Source: Dyella psychrodurans (lineage in GTDB: Bacteria; Pseudomonadota; Gammaproteobacteria; Xanthomonadales; Rhodanobacteraceae). From it: a DNA stretch of 64,000 nt. Under the pieces are notes generated by a model. It was not told the origin of the DNA. It saw nothing but the letters and a program-made list of their open reading frames with translations, and did not search any database. A program made the translations under genes and the position numbers. Positions 24,703-35,800 of the stretch are shown here, one piece after another (the stretch's first letter is position 1; each line of letters starts with the position of its first letter). The stretch is from NCBI RefSeq assembly GCF_003363265.1, contig NZ_QRBF01000004.1, positions 1-64,000 of the forward strand, given 5' to 3'.

Positions 24703-25971
24703 ATGTCGCGTTTTTGGAAGATCGCGCTGATCGTGATCGCCGTGCTCGTGGTGGGCGGGGTTGGATTCCGCCTGCTGCACAAACCAGAGGAAGGGGCAGG
24801 TGCGGCGCATCGTCGCGGGGGCGGTCAATCGACGGCTCAGGCCGCCGGCAACGGTCAGGACAAGGACAATGCGCCGGTGCCGGTGACGGTCGAGCCCACC
24901 GTCAAGCAGAGCGTGCCGGTTTATCTCACCGCGCTCGGTACGGTCACGGCGTTGAACAACGTCACCGTCAATCCCGAGATCGGCGGCCAGTTGTGGACCA
25001 TCAACTTCAAGGAAGGCCAGGCCGTGCACAAGGGCGACGTGATCGCCCAGATCGACCCGCGCACCTATCAGGCTGCCTATGATCAGGCCGTGGCGAAGCA
25101 GAAGCAGGACGAAGCCTCGCTCGCTACCGCGATCAGCACGCTGGATCGCAACCAGACGCTGGTGGCCAACGGCTATGTCGCCGCCCTGAACATGGACACC
25201 TACCGCAACAACGTCGCACAGCTGAAAGCGACGGTGATTGCCGACGAAGCGGCCGCACGCTCGGCCAAGGTGCAGTTGGATTTCACCAAGATCGTTTCGC
25301 CGATCGACGGCGTGGCCGGCATCCGCAACGTGGATCCGGGCAACGTGGTGACCACCACCAGCTCGATCGTCACGCTGACGCAGATCCAACCCATCTACGT
25401 GATCTTCAGTCTTCCCGAGCAGAATCTGGAGGCCGTGCGCGATGCCTTCCAGAACGGCGCGAACAAGCTCCAGGTGATTGCGCTGGATCGCAGCGACGCG
25501 CATCCGCTCGACACCACCGGTTTCCTGCAGGTGGTCGACAACCAGATCGATACGTCCACCGGTACCTTCAAGCTGCGCGCGCAGTTCAACAATCCGGACA
25601 GCAAGCTGTGGCAGGGCCAGTTCGTCAACGTGCAGCTGCGCGTGAAGACGGTGGCCGGCGGCCTGGTGATTCCCGCACAGGCGGTGCAGCGCGGTCCGGA
25701 TGGCGATTTCGTCTACAAGCTGCAGTCGGATCAGACCGTGGCCATGCAGCCGGTGACGGTGGCGGGCGAGGTGGGCGACAGCCATGTCATGGTGGGCAAC
25801 GGGCTCACCGAGGGCGATCAGGTCGTCACCGAAGGCCAGTTCCGCCTGAAGCCGGGCAGCAAGGTGCAGGCGCTCAAGCCTGGCGAAGTTCCGCAGGCGC
25901 CGACCGCATCGGATACGGACAAGAAGAAAGGGAAGAAGGGCAGTGGTAAAGGCAGTTCGTCCGCTTCCTGA
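24703..25971 (+). CDS. mdtA: RND efflux periplasmic adaptor, MdtA-like
   Basis: The 422-residue membrane-fusion protein has an N-terminal anchor (about residues 5-24) and a barrel/lipoyl part (TVNPEIGGQLWTINFKEGQAV; KGDVIAQIDPRTYQAAYDQA). A helical hairpin spans about 125-185, and the lipoyl return reads FTKIVSPIDGVAGIRNVDPG. Beta-barrel and proximal domains follow. The Lys/Ser/Gly-rich tail (about 403-422) is low complexity. It links the inner-membrane RND pumps encoded next to an outer-membrane channel. An AGGAG ribosome site supports the start. Confidence 0.93.
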   Translation: MSRFWKIALIVIAVLVVGGVGFRLLHKPEEGAGAAHRRGGGQSTAQAAGNGQDKDNAPVPVTVEPTVKQSVPVYLTALGTVTALNNVTVNPEIGGQLWTINFKEGQAVHKGDVIAQIDPRTYQAAYDQAVAKQKQDEASLATAISTLDRNQTLVANGYVAALNMDTYRNNVAQLKATVIADEAAARSAKVQLDFTKIVSPIDGVAGIRNVDPGNVVTTTSSIVTLTQIQPIYVIFSLPEQNLEAVRDAFQNGANKLQVIALDRSDAHPLDTTGFLQVVDNQIDTSTGTFKLRAQFNNPDSKLWQGQFVNVQLRVKTVAGGLVIPAQAVQRGPDGDFVYKLQSDQTVAMQPVTVAGEVGDSHVMVGNGLTEGDQVVTEGQFRLKPGSKVQALKPGEVPQAPTASDTDKKKGKKGSGKGSSSAS

Positions 25972-26101
25972 TCGGTGCAGGACGACTGCAGCGCGTCCGA
26001 CAGGGTCGGGCGCGCTGCAAAACGCCGGTTACATCGCTTTGCCACATTGTTTTCACGGACGGTCACACGCGACCGCAACCAACTGACGGTTCCGACGACC
26101 C

Positions 26102-29100
26102 ATGGGATTCTCATCGCTCTTTATTCGCCGGCCGATCGCCACAGCACTGCTGATGGTGGCCGTGCTGCTGCTAGGTGTACTCGGTTATCGCGAACTGCCG
26201 GTATCGGCACTGCCCGAGATTGAAGCGCCGAGCCTGGTCGTCACCACGCAGTATCCGGGCGCCAGCGCGTCGACCATGGCATCGCTGGTCACCACGCCGC
26301 TGGAGCGCAATCTCGGCCAGATCTCCGGCCTGGACATGATGACGTCCGACTCGTCGGCGGGCCTGTCGACGATCGTGCTGCAGTTCAACATGGATCGCGA
26401 TATCGACATCGCGGCGCAGGATGTGCAGGCCGCCATCAACCAGGCGCGCGGCACGCTGCCGAGCACGCTGCCGTATCCGCCGGTCTACAACCGCGTGAAT
26501 CCGGCCGACGCGCCGATCATGACGCTGATGCTCACGTCCGACAGCCGTCAGCTGCGCGATGTGAACGACCGCGCCGACTCGATCCTCGCGCAGAAACTCT
26601 CGCAGGTGCAGGGCGTGGGCCTGGTGTCCATCGCCGGCAACGTACGCCCGGCCGTGCGCATCCAGGTGAATCCTGCGCAGCTGGCCAATCTCGGCCTGAC
26701 GATGGAAGACGTGCGCAATGCGCTGACCGAAGCCAACGTCAATGCGCCCAAGGGCACGCTCAACGGCGCCACGCAGTCGTACACGATTTCCACCAACGAT
26801 CAGTTGGCGACTGCCGCCGAATACAAGAACACCATCATCTCCTACAGCAGCACCAACAACGCGCCGGTGCGCCTGGCGGATGTCGCGAAGGTGGTGGACG
26901 GTGTCGAGAACGATCAGCTCGCCGCCTGGGCGAACGGCAAGCCGGCAGTGTTGCTGGATATCCGCCGCCAGCCGGGCGCGAACATCGTGCAGACGGTGGC
27001 GCAGATCCGCCAGATCCTGCCGCAGCTGCGCAGCGTGCTGCCGGCCGACGTGCATCTGGAGGTCTTCGCCGATCGCACCATCACGATTCGCGCATCGGTG
27101 GAAGATGTGCAGTTCACGCTGCTCTTGACCATCGCGCTGGTGGTGGCGGTGATCTTCGTGTTCCTGCGCCGCCTGTGGGCCACGATCATTCCCTCGGTGG
27201 CGGTGCCGCTGTCGCTGCTCGGCACCTTCGGCGTGATGTCGTTCGCCAACATGTCGCTGGACAACCTCTCGCTGATGGCGCTGACCGTCGCCACCGGCTT
27301 CGTGGTGGACGATGCGATCGTGATGATCGAAAACATCGTGCGCTACATCGAGCAGGGCAAGAGCGGACCGGAAGCGGCCGAGATCGGCGCGAAGGAAATC
27401 GGCTTCACCGTGCTGTCGTTGACCGTGTCGCTGATCGCGGTGTTCCTGCCGCTGTTGCTGATGCCCGGCGTCACCGGCCGCCTGTTCCATGAATTCGCAT
27501 GGGTGCTCGCCACTGCCGTCGTCATTTCGATGCTGGTCTCGCTGACGCTCACGCCGATGATGTGCGCGTACCTGCTGAGCCCGGACAAGCTGCCGGAAGG
27601 CGACGACGCGCACGAACGCCACGCTGCCGCCGGCAAGCGCACGGTGTGGGCGCGCACGGTCGGGGTTTACGAAAGCTCGCTGGACTGGGTGCTCGATCAT
27701 CAGCGTCTGATGATCGTGGTGGCCTTCGCCGCGATCGCGGTGACGATCTTCCTTTACATCGTCATTCCCAAAGGCCTGCTGCCGGAGCAGGACACCGGCC
27801 TGATCACCGGCGTGGTGCAGGCCGACCAGAACGTCGCGTTCCCGCAGATGGAACAGCGCACCAAGGCCGTCGCCGACGCGCTGCGGAACGATCCCAACGT
27901 GGCCGGCGTGGCGGCGTTCATCGGCGCAGGTACGATCAACCCGACCCTCAACCAGGGCCAGCTCAGCATCGTGCTGAAGGATCGCAGCAAGCGCGGCAGC
28001 CTCGATGACGTGGTGGCGAGTCTGCAGAACGACGCGGCCGATATTCCGGGCGTCGCGCTGTATCTGAAGCCGGTGCAGGACGTGACGCTGGATACGCGCG
28101 TGGCGGCCACCGAGTACCAGTACTCGATGTCCGACGTGAATGCGCAGGAGCTTGCCAACTACGCCACGCAGATGACGCAGGCATTGGGCCAGCGCCCCGA
28201 ACTTGCGGACGTCGGCAACAATCTCGCCGATCAGGGTACCGCGCTCAAGCTCACCATCGACCGCGACAAGGCCAGCACGCTGGGCGTGCCGGTGCAGACC
28301 ATCGACGACACGCTGTACGACTCGTTCGGCCAGCGCCAGATCTCCACCATCTTCACGCAGCTGAACCAGTATCGCGTGGTGCTGGAAGTCGAGCCGCAGT
28401 TCCGTTCGAGCACTTCCCTGCTCAACCAGCTGACGGTGAAGAGCAACGGCAGCGGCGCGCTGACGGGCAGCAATGCGACCACGTTCGGTCAGGCGGCATC
28501 GAGCAACTCCTCGACCGCCACCGGCATCGCCGTGGCCAACACCGGCATCATCCTCGGTACCGGCGGCACCATTCCGCTGGCGTCGCTGGTCAACGCCGAG
28601 GTGACCACCGCGCCGCTCGTCATCAGCCATCAACAGCAGCTGCCGGCGGTGACCATCTCGTTCAACCTGGCGCCGGGCTATTCGCTGTCCGAAGCCGTGG
28701 ATGCGATCCATCAGGTGGAGAACAAGCTCAACATGCCGCCGCAGGTACGCGGCCAGTTCATCGGCAAGGCGGCGGAATTCTCCTCCTCGCTGAGCAACGA
28801 AGCCTTGTTGCTGCTCGCCTCGATCATCGTGATCTACATCGTGCTGGGCGTGCTGTATGAAAGCTACATTCATCCGATCACGATCATCTCCACGCTGCCG
28901 CCCGCGGGCGTCGGTGCATTGCTGGCGCTGATCCTGTGCAACATGAGTCTGTCGGTGGACGGCATCGTGGGCATCGTGCTGCTGATCGGTATCGTGAAGA
29001 AGAACGCGATCATGATGATCGACTTCGCGATCGAGGCGCAGCGCACCGGCATGAACCCGCGCGAGGCGATTCATCGTGCCTGCCTGCTGCGCTTCCGGCC

Positions 29101-29341
29101 GATCATGATGACCACCGCAGCGGCGATGCTCGGTGCCTTGCCGCTGGCGCTGGGCAACGGTATCGGCGCCGAATTGCGGCGTCCGCTCGGTGTGTCGATC
29201 GTCGGCGGCCTGCTGCTGTCGCAGCTGGTGACCCTGTACACCACGCCCGTGATCTATCTCTACATGGAGCGTTTTTCGGATTGGCTGCGCGAGCACAGGG
29301 AACGCCGCGCGCTACGCCAGGCCGCGCGCGGCGCAACCTGA
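26102..29341 (+). CDS. mdtB: RND multidrug efflux permease, MdtB-like
   Basis: The 1079-residue inner-membrane proton-drug antiporter has twelve membrane helices and two large periplasmic loops. Typical stretches are FIRRPIATALLMVAVLLLGV at the start, ATGFVVDDAIVMIENIVRYI in helix 4 (with the proton-relay Asp pair) and GIVKKNAIMMIDFAIEAQR near helix 11. It has a Ser/Thr/Asn/Gly-rich insertion at about residues 780-820 in the second periplasmic loop. With the adaptor and the next permease it matches the MdtABC two-permease layout. Long minus-strand open frames here are shadows. Confidence 0.94.
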   Translation: MGFSSLFIRRPIATALLMVAVLLLGVLGYRELPVSALPEIEAPSLVVTTQYPGASASTMASLVTTPLERNLGQISGLDMMTSDSSAGLSTIVLQFNMDRDIDIAAQDVQAAINQARGTLPSTLPYPPVYNRVNPADAPIMTLMLTSDSRQLRDVNDRADSILAQKLSQVQGVGLVSIAGNVRPAVRIQVNPAQLANLGLTMEDVRNALTEANVNAPKGTLNGATQSYTISTNDQLATAAEYKNTIISYSSTNNAPVRLADVAKVVDGVENDQLAAWANGKPAVLLDIRRQPGANIVQTVAQIRQILPQLRSVLPADVHLEVFADRTITIRASVEDVQFTLLLTIALVVAVIFVFLRRLWATIIPSVAVPLSLLGTFGVMSFANMSLDNLSLMALTVATGFVVDDAIVMIENIVRYIEQGKSGPEAAEIGAKEIGFTVLSLTVSLIAVFLPLLLMPGVTGRLFHEFAWVLATAVVISMLVSLTLTPMMCAYLLSPDKLPEGDDAHERHAAAGKRTVWARTVGVYESSLDWVLDHQRLMIVVAFAAIAVTIFLYIVIPKGLLPEQDTGLITGVVQADQNVAFPQMEQRTKAVADALRNDPNVAGVAAFIGAGTINPTLNQGQLSIVLKDRSKRGSLDDVVASLQNDAADIPGVALYLKPVQDVTLDTRVAATEYQYSMSDVNAQELANYATQMTQALGQRPELADVGNNLADQGTALKLTIDRDKASTLGVPVQTIDDTLYDSFGQRQISTIFTQLNQYRVVLEVEPQFRSSTSLLNQLTVKSNGSGALTGSNATTFGQAASSNSSTATGIAVANTGIILGTGGTIPLASLVNAEVTTAPLVISHQQQLPAVTISFNLAPGYSLSEAVDAIHQVENKLNMPPQVRGQFIGKAAEFSSSLSNEALLLLASIIVIYIVLGVLYESYIHPITIISTLPPAGVGALLALILCNMSLSVDGIVGIVLLIGIVKKNAIMMIDFAIEAQRTGMNPREAIHRACLLRFRPIMMTTAAAMLGALPLALGNGIGAELRRPLGVSIVGGLLLSQLVTLYTTPVIYLYMERFSDWLREHRERRALRQAARGAT

Positions 29342-29583
29342 GTGACGCGCTTTTCGCATTGGCCTCCACGATGCGAAGTGGATCGCCTGCTCTCGCCAAG
29401 ATCTATCTCTTCCCCCCGGATCGAGTCCGGGGCAGGCTCTACGTGCAGCAGGGGAGGGATGGGGCGGGGTGAAGCCATCAATCTTGCGGCAAGCTCGCAC
29501 TACCGTTCCTCAACCTTCATCTACTTGCAGCGGAGAGGGACGAGAAGCCTCAACCTTTCCGCCCCTCGCACGTTGTTTCAAGC
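29342..29583. repeat. 242-bp gap between RND permeases with hairpin sequence
   Basis: No gene seen. It contains a CCCCGGA-TCGAG-TCCGGGG stem (29414-29432) and a G-rich GCAGGGGAGGGATGGGG stretch near 29448-29464. The latter resembles one arm of the GGGGAGG hairpins at 32.8 and 51.9 kb. A gap this long inside an RND operon is unusual. I see no clear ribosome site for the downstream gene. Confidence 0.5.
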
Positions 29584-32500
29584 ATGAACATCTCAGGCCC
29601 CTTCATTCGTCGCCCGATCGGCACCTCGTTACTGGCGATGGGGGTCTTCGTGATCGGCGTGATCTGCTATTCGCTGCTGGGCGTTTCGGCCTTGCCGGAT
29701 ATGCAGTTTCCGGTGATTTTCGTCTCGGCCAGCCAGGCCGGCGCCAGCGCCGACAACATGGCCGCCACGGTCGCCGCGCCGCTGGAGCGTCATCTGGGTC
29801 AGGTGCCGGGCATCGACACCATGCGCTCGTCCAGTTCGCTGGGCAGCACGGAAATCTTTTTGATGTTCAACGCCGGCCGCAACATCGACGATGCGGCGCG
29901 CGACGTGCAGGCGGCGATCAATGCGGCGCAACCGGATTTGCCTACCGGCCTCAACAGTCCGCCGAGCTATGAGAAGGCCAATCCCAACGACGATCCGATC
30001 ATCGTCTTTGCCCTGACTTCCGAGACGCAATCGGCGCGCGATCTCTACGACGTGGCCGATTCGCTGCTTGCGCAGCGCGTGCGTCAGCTCAAAGGCGTGT
30101 CCGAAGTGGACATTACCGGTGCGGCCACGCCGGCGATACGCGTGGATGTGAATCTGCGCGCGCTCAATGCGATGGGCATTTCACCCGATCAGTTGCGCAA
30201 TGCGCTTACCGCTGCCAACGTGTTCGAACCGCAGGGCTTCCTGTCCGACGGCAAGACCACCATGGCCGTGCAGGCGAACGATGCGCTGCATACCGCCGAC
30301 GATTTCGCCAATCTGGTGATCTCGACCAACGGCAAGGGCGTGCCCGTGCGTCTCAAGGACATCGCCAACGTCTACGAAGGACTGCAGGACGCTTATCAGG
30401 CCGCGTGGTTCCAAGGCAAGCCGGCCATCCTGATGTATGTCTACAAGCAGTCCAATGCCAACATCATCGGCACGGTCGACCGCGTGAAGGCGGAGGTGCC
30501 ATTGCTGCGCAGCTACCTGCAGCCGGGCACTACGCTCACCCCGTATTTCGACGACACGCCCACGATTCGTGCGTCGCTACACGAAGTGCAGGCGACCTTG
30601 CTGATCAGCCTGGCGATGGTGGTGATGGTAATGGCGCTGTTCTTGCGCCGCCTGGCGCCTACGCTGATCGCCGCGATCGCGGTGCCGCTGTCGCTGGCCG
30701 GTGCCGCCGTCGTCATGTACGCGATGGGTTTCACGCTCAACAATCTCACCTTGCTGGCACTGGTGATCGCGATCGGCTTCGTGGTGGACGATGCGATCGT
30801 GGTGATCGAGAACATCATTCGCCATATGGATCAGGGCATGACGCGCATGGAAGCGGCGCTCGTCGGTGCGCGCGAGATCGGCTTCACCATCGTCTCCATT
30901 ACCTTGTCGCTGGTGGCGGTGTTTATCCCGTTGTTGTTCATGGGCGGCATCACCGGCATGTTCTTCAAGGAATTCACCATGACGCTGGTGGCGGCGATCA
31001 TCATCTCCGCGCTGGTGTCGCTCACGCTTACCACGTCGTTGTGCGGCCACTTCCTCAACGGGCACGACGAAACGAAAAAGCCGTCCAAATGGGGTCTTGC
31101 GCTGGAGCGTTTCCACGAGGGCATGCTGAAGATCTACCAGGTGTTGCTGGATTTTTCGCTGCGGCACGCGCTGTTGCTGTCGCTGACGCCGTTGATGCTG
31201 ATCGGCGTGACGGTGGCCATTGCCATGTCCGGCCAGATCAAGACCAGCTTGTTCCCGACGCAGGACACCGGCCTGTTGCGCGGTCGCGCCACGTCCGGCG
31301 CCACGGTATCGTTCCAGGATTCGGCCAATCGCCAGCAGCGGCTGATCGACATGTTGCTGCACGACCACGACGTCGCGGTGGTGGGTTCGCGCCTGGGCAG
31401 CACGCGCCAGGGTGCGGCGGGCAGCTTCGATATCCAGCTGAAAACGCACGCCGAGGGCCGCAAGGACGATACGTTCGCGGTGCTGGCGCGGCTCAGCAAG
31501 AAGGCGGCCAAGTATCCCGACCTCAACGTGCGCCTGCGCGCCATTCAGGATCTGCCCAGCTTCGGCGGCGGCGGTACCAATCAGGGCGCGCAGTATCAGA
31601 TTTCCCTGCAAGGCAACGACACGGCGGAACTGCAATTGTGGCTGCCCAGGCTGGTCGACGAGCTGCGGAAAAATCCCAAGCTGCGCGACGTGGGTAGCGA
31701 TCTGGACGATGCCGGCTTGCAGCAGAACATCGTGATCGACCGCGACAAGGCGGCGCGCCTGGGCGTGAATGTCGGCACGATCGATTCAGTCGTCTATGAC
31801 TCGTTCGGCCAGCGTCAGGTCAGCACCATCTATTCGGATCTGAATCAATACAAAGTCGTGGTAAATGCGTTGCCGGGACAAACGGCGACGCCGAGGGCCA
31901 TCGACGACGTGCTGGTGCCCGCCACGAAGGGAACGATGGTGCGACTGTCGGCATTTGCGCACCAGGAGCCCGGCCTCGCGCCGACGCAGGTGTCGCACAT
32001 GAACCAGTACACCACGATGGATCTGAGCTTCAATCTCGCGCCGGGTTCGAGCATGGGCGAGGCGCTGCAGATCGTGCAGGCGACAGCCACCAACATGCGC
32101 ATGCCGGGCGACATCAAGCTCAACATCGGCGGCGACTTCCGCCGCTTCCAGCAATCGCAAAGCGGCATGTTGTGGCTGGTGTTCGGCGCGATCGTGACGG
32201 TCTACATCGTGCTCGGCATTTTGTACGAGAGCCTGATTCATCCGGTCACCATTCTCTCGACCCTGCCAGCGGCCGGCGTCGGCGCATTGCTGGCGCTGTG
32301 GTTCACCAACACGGAATTGTCGATTGTCGCGCAGATCGCCTTGGTGTTGTTGATCGGCATCGTGAAGAAAAACGCGATCATGATGATCGACTTTGCGCTC
32401 GTGGCGCAGCGCGAGCACGGCAAGTCGCCGTTGGAAGCGGCGCGCGAAGCCAGTCTCGTGCGTTTCCGCCCGATCATGATGACGACCATGGTGGCGATTC

Positions 32501-32727
32501 TCGCGGCACTGCCGATTGCGATCGGCCTGGGCGAAGGTTCCGACCTGCGTCGTCCGCTGGGTATCGCACTTATCGGCGGACTGCTGATCTCGCAGAGCCT
32601 GACCTTGCTCAGCACGCCGGCGCTTTATGTCATCTTCTCCTGCCTGAGTGAGCGCTGGGCGGCCAGGCGTGCGCGGTGGCGCGGGCGTCATGGCGTGAGT
32701 CCCATTTCGGCCAAGGAATTTGGCTGA
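29584..32727 (+). CDS. mdtC: RND multidrug efflux permease, MdtC-like
   Basis: The 1047-residue permease has the same architecture as the preceding one: FIRRPIGTSLLAMGVFVIGV at the N-terminus, AIGFVVDDAIVVIENIIRHM in helix 4, and GIVKKNAIMMIDFALVAQRE late. The conserved Asp pair is present. It lacks the Ser/Thr-rich insertion of the first permease. Two different RND permeases served by one adaptor indicate a heteromultimeric MdtBC-type pump. No outer-membrane factor gene follows; a TolC-like protein must be elsewhere. Confidence 0.94.
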   Translation: MNISGPFIRRPIGTSLLAMGVFVIGVICYSLLGVSALPDMQFPVIFVSASQAGASADNMAATVAAPLERHLGQVPGIDTMRSSSSLGSTEIFLMFNAGRNIDDAARDVQAAINAAQPDLPTGLNSPPSYEKANPNDDPIIVFALTSETQSARDLYDVADSLLAQRVRQLKGVSEVDITGAATPAIRVDVNLRALNAMGISPDQLRNALTAANVFEPQGFLSDGKTTMAVQANDALHTADDFANLVISTNGKGVPVRLKDIANVYEGLQDAYQAAWFQGKPAILMYVYKQSNANIIGTVDRVKAEVPLLRSYLQPGTTLTPYFDDTPTIRASLHEVQATLLISLAMVVMVMALFLRRLAPTLIAAIAVPLSLAGAAVVMYAMGFTLNNLTLLALVIAIGFVVDDAIVVIENIIRHMDQGMTRMEAALVGAREIGFTIVSITLSLVAVFIPLLFMGGITGMFFKEFTMTLVAAIIISALVSLTLTTSLCGHFLNGHDETKKPSKWGLALERFHEGMLKIYQVLLDFSLRHALLLSLTPLMLIGVTVAIAMSGQIKTSLFPTQDTGLLRGRATSGATVSFQDSANRQQRLIDMLLHDHDVAVVGSRLGSTRQGAAGSFDIQLKTHAEGRKDDTFAVLARLSKKAAKYPDLNVRLRAIQDLPSFGGGGTNQGAQYQISLQGNDTAELQLWLPRLVDELRKNPKLRDVGSDLDDAGLQQNIVIDRDKAARLGVNVGTIDSVVYDSFGQRQVSTIYSDLNQYKVVVNALPGQTATPRAIDDVLVPATKGTMVRLSAFAHQEPGLAPTQVSHMNQYTTMDLSFNLAPGSSMGEALQIVQATATNMRMPGDIKLNIGGDFRRFQQSQSGMLWLVFGAIVTVYIVLGILYESLIHPVTILSTLPAAGVGALLALWFTNTELSIVAQIALVLLIGIVKKNAIMMIDFALVAQREHGKSPLEAAREASLVRFRPIMMTTMVAILAALPIAIGLGEGSDLRRPLGIALIGGLLISQSLTLLSTPALYVIFSCLSERWAARRARWRGRHGVSPISAKEFG

Positions 32728-32783
32728 GCGACTGGATCGTGCCTCATGTGTCGTAAGTGCACGTCAATGTTCTGTGCGCATAT

Positions 32784-32813
32784 AAAAACCCTCCCCTACA
32801 TGCAGGGGAGGGT
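32784..32813 (-). terminator. Intrinsic terminator of the TonB-dependent receptor
   Basis: On the minus strand a perfect 10-bp stem (ACCCTCCCCT at 32788-32797 with AGGGGAGGGT at 32804-32813, 6-base loop) is followed by TTTTTATA. It lies 42 bp past the receptor stop. The stem resembles the hairpin between gspE and gspF. Confidence 0.82.
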
Positions 32814-32854
32814 GCGGGTACGACAACACTCGTCGCTCTGCTGAATGAGCAGCG

Positions 32855-35800
32855 CTAGAAGAACTTCTGCTCGTATTTCAGGTAAACCACGCGGCCGATG
32901 TCGTATTGCGGGTTGTACGGAAACTGGCTGTAGCCGTCGGTTCCGGTGGGCCCCAGCGGACCTGCCACGCTGAACACGCCGGTGTACGACAGCGGTGCCT
33001 TGCGGTTGAAGATGTCGGTGGCGCCGACCGCAATGCGTCCATGCCAGGGTGCGTCCCAGTTCAGCTGCAGATCGTTGAACGCGATGCCGCCTTGCACATT
33101 CAGGCCGTTCGGCGAGTTGACCAGGTCCTTGTTGGGATTGTTGCAGGGGAACACTTCGCTCAATGCGGGGTTGGGCGGAATGCACGGCTCCGACAGCGAT
33201 GAGTAGTAACGGACCGTCCAGGTCGCGCCGAAATGCTTGTAGCTCCAATTCAGATTGACCGTGGAGCGGAAGCGCCAAATCGGGCCAAGCACCGTGTCGT
33301 AAGCGCCGAGCGTGTTGGAAATGACCGGGCCGCCGTGCGTGATTTGCTCTTTCACCGAATTGATATAAGTGCTGTTCGAATCGATCTTGAACTTGCCGAC
33401 GGGCGTATCCGGGAAGAGATAACTCAGGTCCAGATCGTCGCCGCGCTCTTCCACGAAACCCTCGTTGACCAGTGCCTGCAGCAGATCGATCACTTGTCCA
33501 TAGGCCGGGCCCGCCGCAGTCGTGCGCTGGAATTGCGAGCATTGCTGCGATTCGCCCAGCAAGTAGCAATTGTCGAGAATGCTGCTGGCCGTCGGCAAGG
33601 TGATGACGTTGGCGATCCGGATGCGGTACCAATCCAGCGTTATGTTGAGGCCGGTCAGGTAATGCGGGCTGTAGACGATGCCCGCCGTGTAACTCCTGGA
33701 CGTTTCCGGCTTCAATGCCGAATTGGCGCCGGTGAAGTACGGCGTGGTACTCGTGAAGTTCGGCGCCGGCACCGGTGAACCGTTGGCAGTGAGTTGCGTG
33801 AAGCCGGCAGGCAATGCAGGCAGTCCGGCGAAGCCGTTCAAGCAACGCTGCTTCACGACGGGATTGCCCGTCAGGCCGAAATTCACGTCGCATGGATCGG
33901 TGTACGTCGTAAAACTCTGCATCGTGCCGCCGTACAGATTGGCGATGGCGGGTGCGCGGAAGCCCGTGCCATAGCTGGCGCGGACAAGCACGTCGGTGAT
34001 TGGTTGCCAGGACAACTTGAACTGGTTGTTATTGGTGTTGCCGAAGTTGGTGTAGCGCGAGAAGCGGTGCGCAAGGTCGAAGTTCAGCAGTTGCGCGCCC
34101 GGCATATCCTTCAGCACCGGGAAGTTCATTTCCAGATACGCCTCATTGAGGCCATAAGAACCGCGTCCCGGGTTCTGTTGCAGATTGGTGTTGAGTCCGA
34201 GCTGCGTGTACTGATCGGGCGTGGCGGCACCGGATACGCCGCGATGGTCGGCGCCGATCGCGAAGGTCGCATCGCCGCTACCCAACGATTCCGGGAACGT
34301 GAACATGTCGCCGCTCAAATCGACATTGGCGATCTTCATCTCGCTGTGGGAAGCGGTGCCGGCGACGATGTTGAGGTAGTTGATCTCGGCGGGTGTAAGG
34401 CCGCCCGCGCCGGAAAACGGATTGAGCGGCACGCAGCCTGCGATCACGTTGCCCGGTGTGCCGCATTGCACGACACCATTGGCGCCCAGGAACGATGGCC
34501 CGACGGCGTTGTACAAGTGGACCAAGTTGAGATTGCCTGGGCCAAAACTCGATTGCGTGTAGCGATAGTCGCTATAGCCCGCATCCCAGTTGAACTGCCT
34601 TTCGCCGATCGAGAAGTCGCCATCGAGACCCGCGCGCCAGCCGTACTGTTTGATCTTGTTGAACACGACGCGATTGGGGTACTGCAGCGGCAGATTGAAC
34701 TGCACGTTGTTACCCGGCAAGGGGTTGTAATAACTGTTCGCCGACAACGTCGGGAAATACGTGGCCGGGAATGTACCCGGGGGAAGACCCAGCGCTTCAG
34801 CGAGGTGTGCACCGTTGGCCGGCGTCAATGAACTCAGCGGATAGCCGCCGATACTCACGGTCGAGTCGTTGGTGTTGTACGTGCCGATGAGGCTGGCATT
34901 GACGTGGTCGGTCACCTTGTAATCGCCCTTGAACAAGTAGGATCGCAGGCGGTTGTTCGGTATCAACGTTTCGAGGAATGCCGAGTTGGCATAGTCGTTG
35001 TTGAAGTAAGGCGACGGATATTGCACGCCGAACGTATTGACGTGGTAGTTGGCGATGTCCATGCCGTTCTGGCCCGCGTTGACCGTGAGCGGGCCATTGG
35101 CCAGCTGCGGCAGACTCACCGGCAGGCCGGTGGCCGGATTGAGGGCCCCGGTGATCGTGCCGTAAGGCGACTGCTGCTCGCTTTGCGGATAGTTCGGACC
35201 AAAGCTGAAGTAGCCGTACTTGCTGTAGGCGCGATCGTTCGCGGTCAGGCCATTGGTGTTCTGGATCGTCATGTTGACCAGGAACGAGCCCCGCGAGAAC
35301 TTCTTGCCGCCGGTCAGGCTGAACTGGGCGTTCCTCCCATCGTTTCCGGGTGCATACGTGCTGTTGTAGGTATCCAGCTGCACGCCATCGAAATCCTTTT
35401 TGGTGATGATGTTGACCACGCCGGAAATCGCGTCGGAACCGTAAATGGCCGATGCGCCGTCCTGCAGGATTTCGACGCGATCGATGATCGAGCTGGGAAT
35501 CGTGCTCAGATCGGTCTGACCGAAGATGTCCGTGGTCCATCGTTGACCGTCGACCAGCACCAGCGTGCGTGGCGCACCGAGGCCGCGCAGGCTCACGTAC
35601 TGACCGATGATGTTACCGAGCGAACTCTGGTTACTGGTGCCTGGCGAACCTACCGAGGCCACGTTTTGCAGAATCTGGCCGACGCTGACGAAGCCTTGTT
35701 GTTGCAATGCTTCGTGCGAGAGTTCCGTCACCGGTTGCGCCGTTTCGACGTCCACGCTGCGGATCATCGAGCCGGTCACCGTGATGCCTTGCAAGGTGAC

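Noticed and set aside
26171..29296. 1041-codon minus-strand open frame
   Set aside because: Antisense to the RND permease; His/Arg/Asp/Gln-rich translation typical of a high-GC shadow frame.
32784..32813. Terminator for the RND operon on the plus strand
   Set aside because: The T-run is present only in the minus-strand transcript, so it serves the TonB receptor; read forward the stem is followed by GCGGG.
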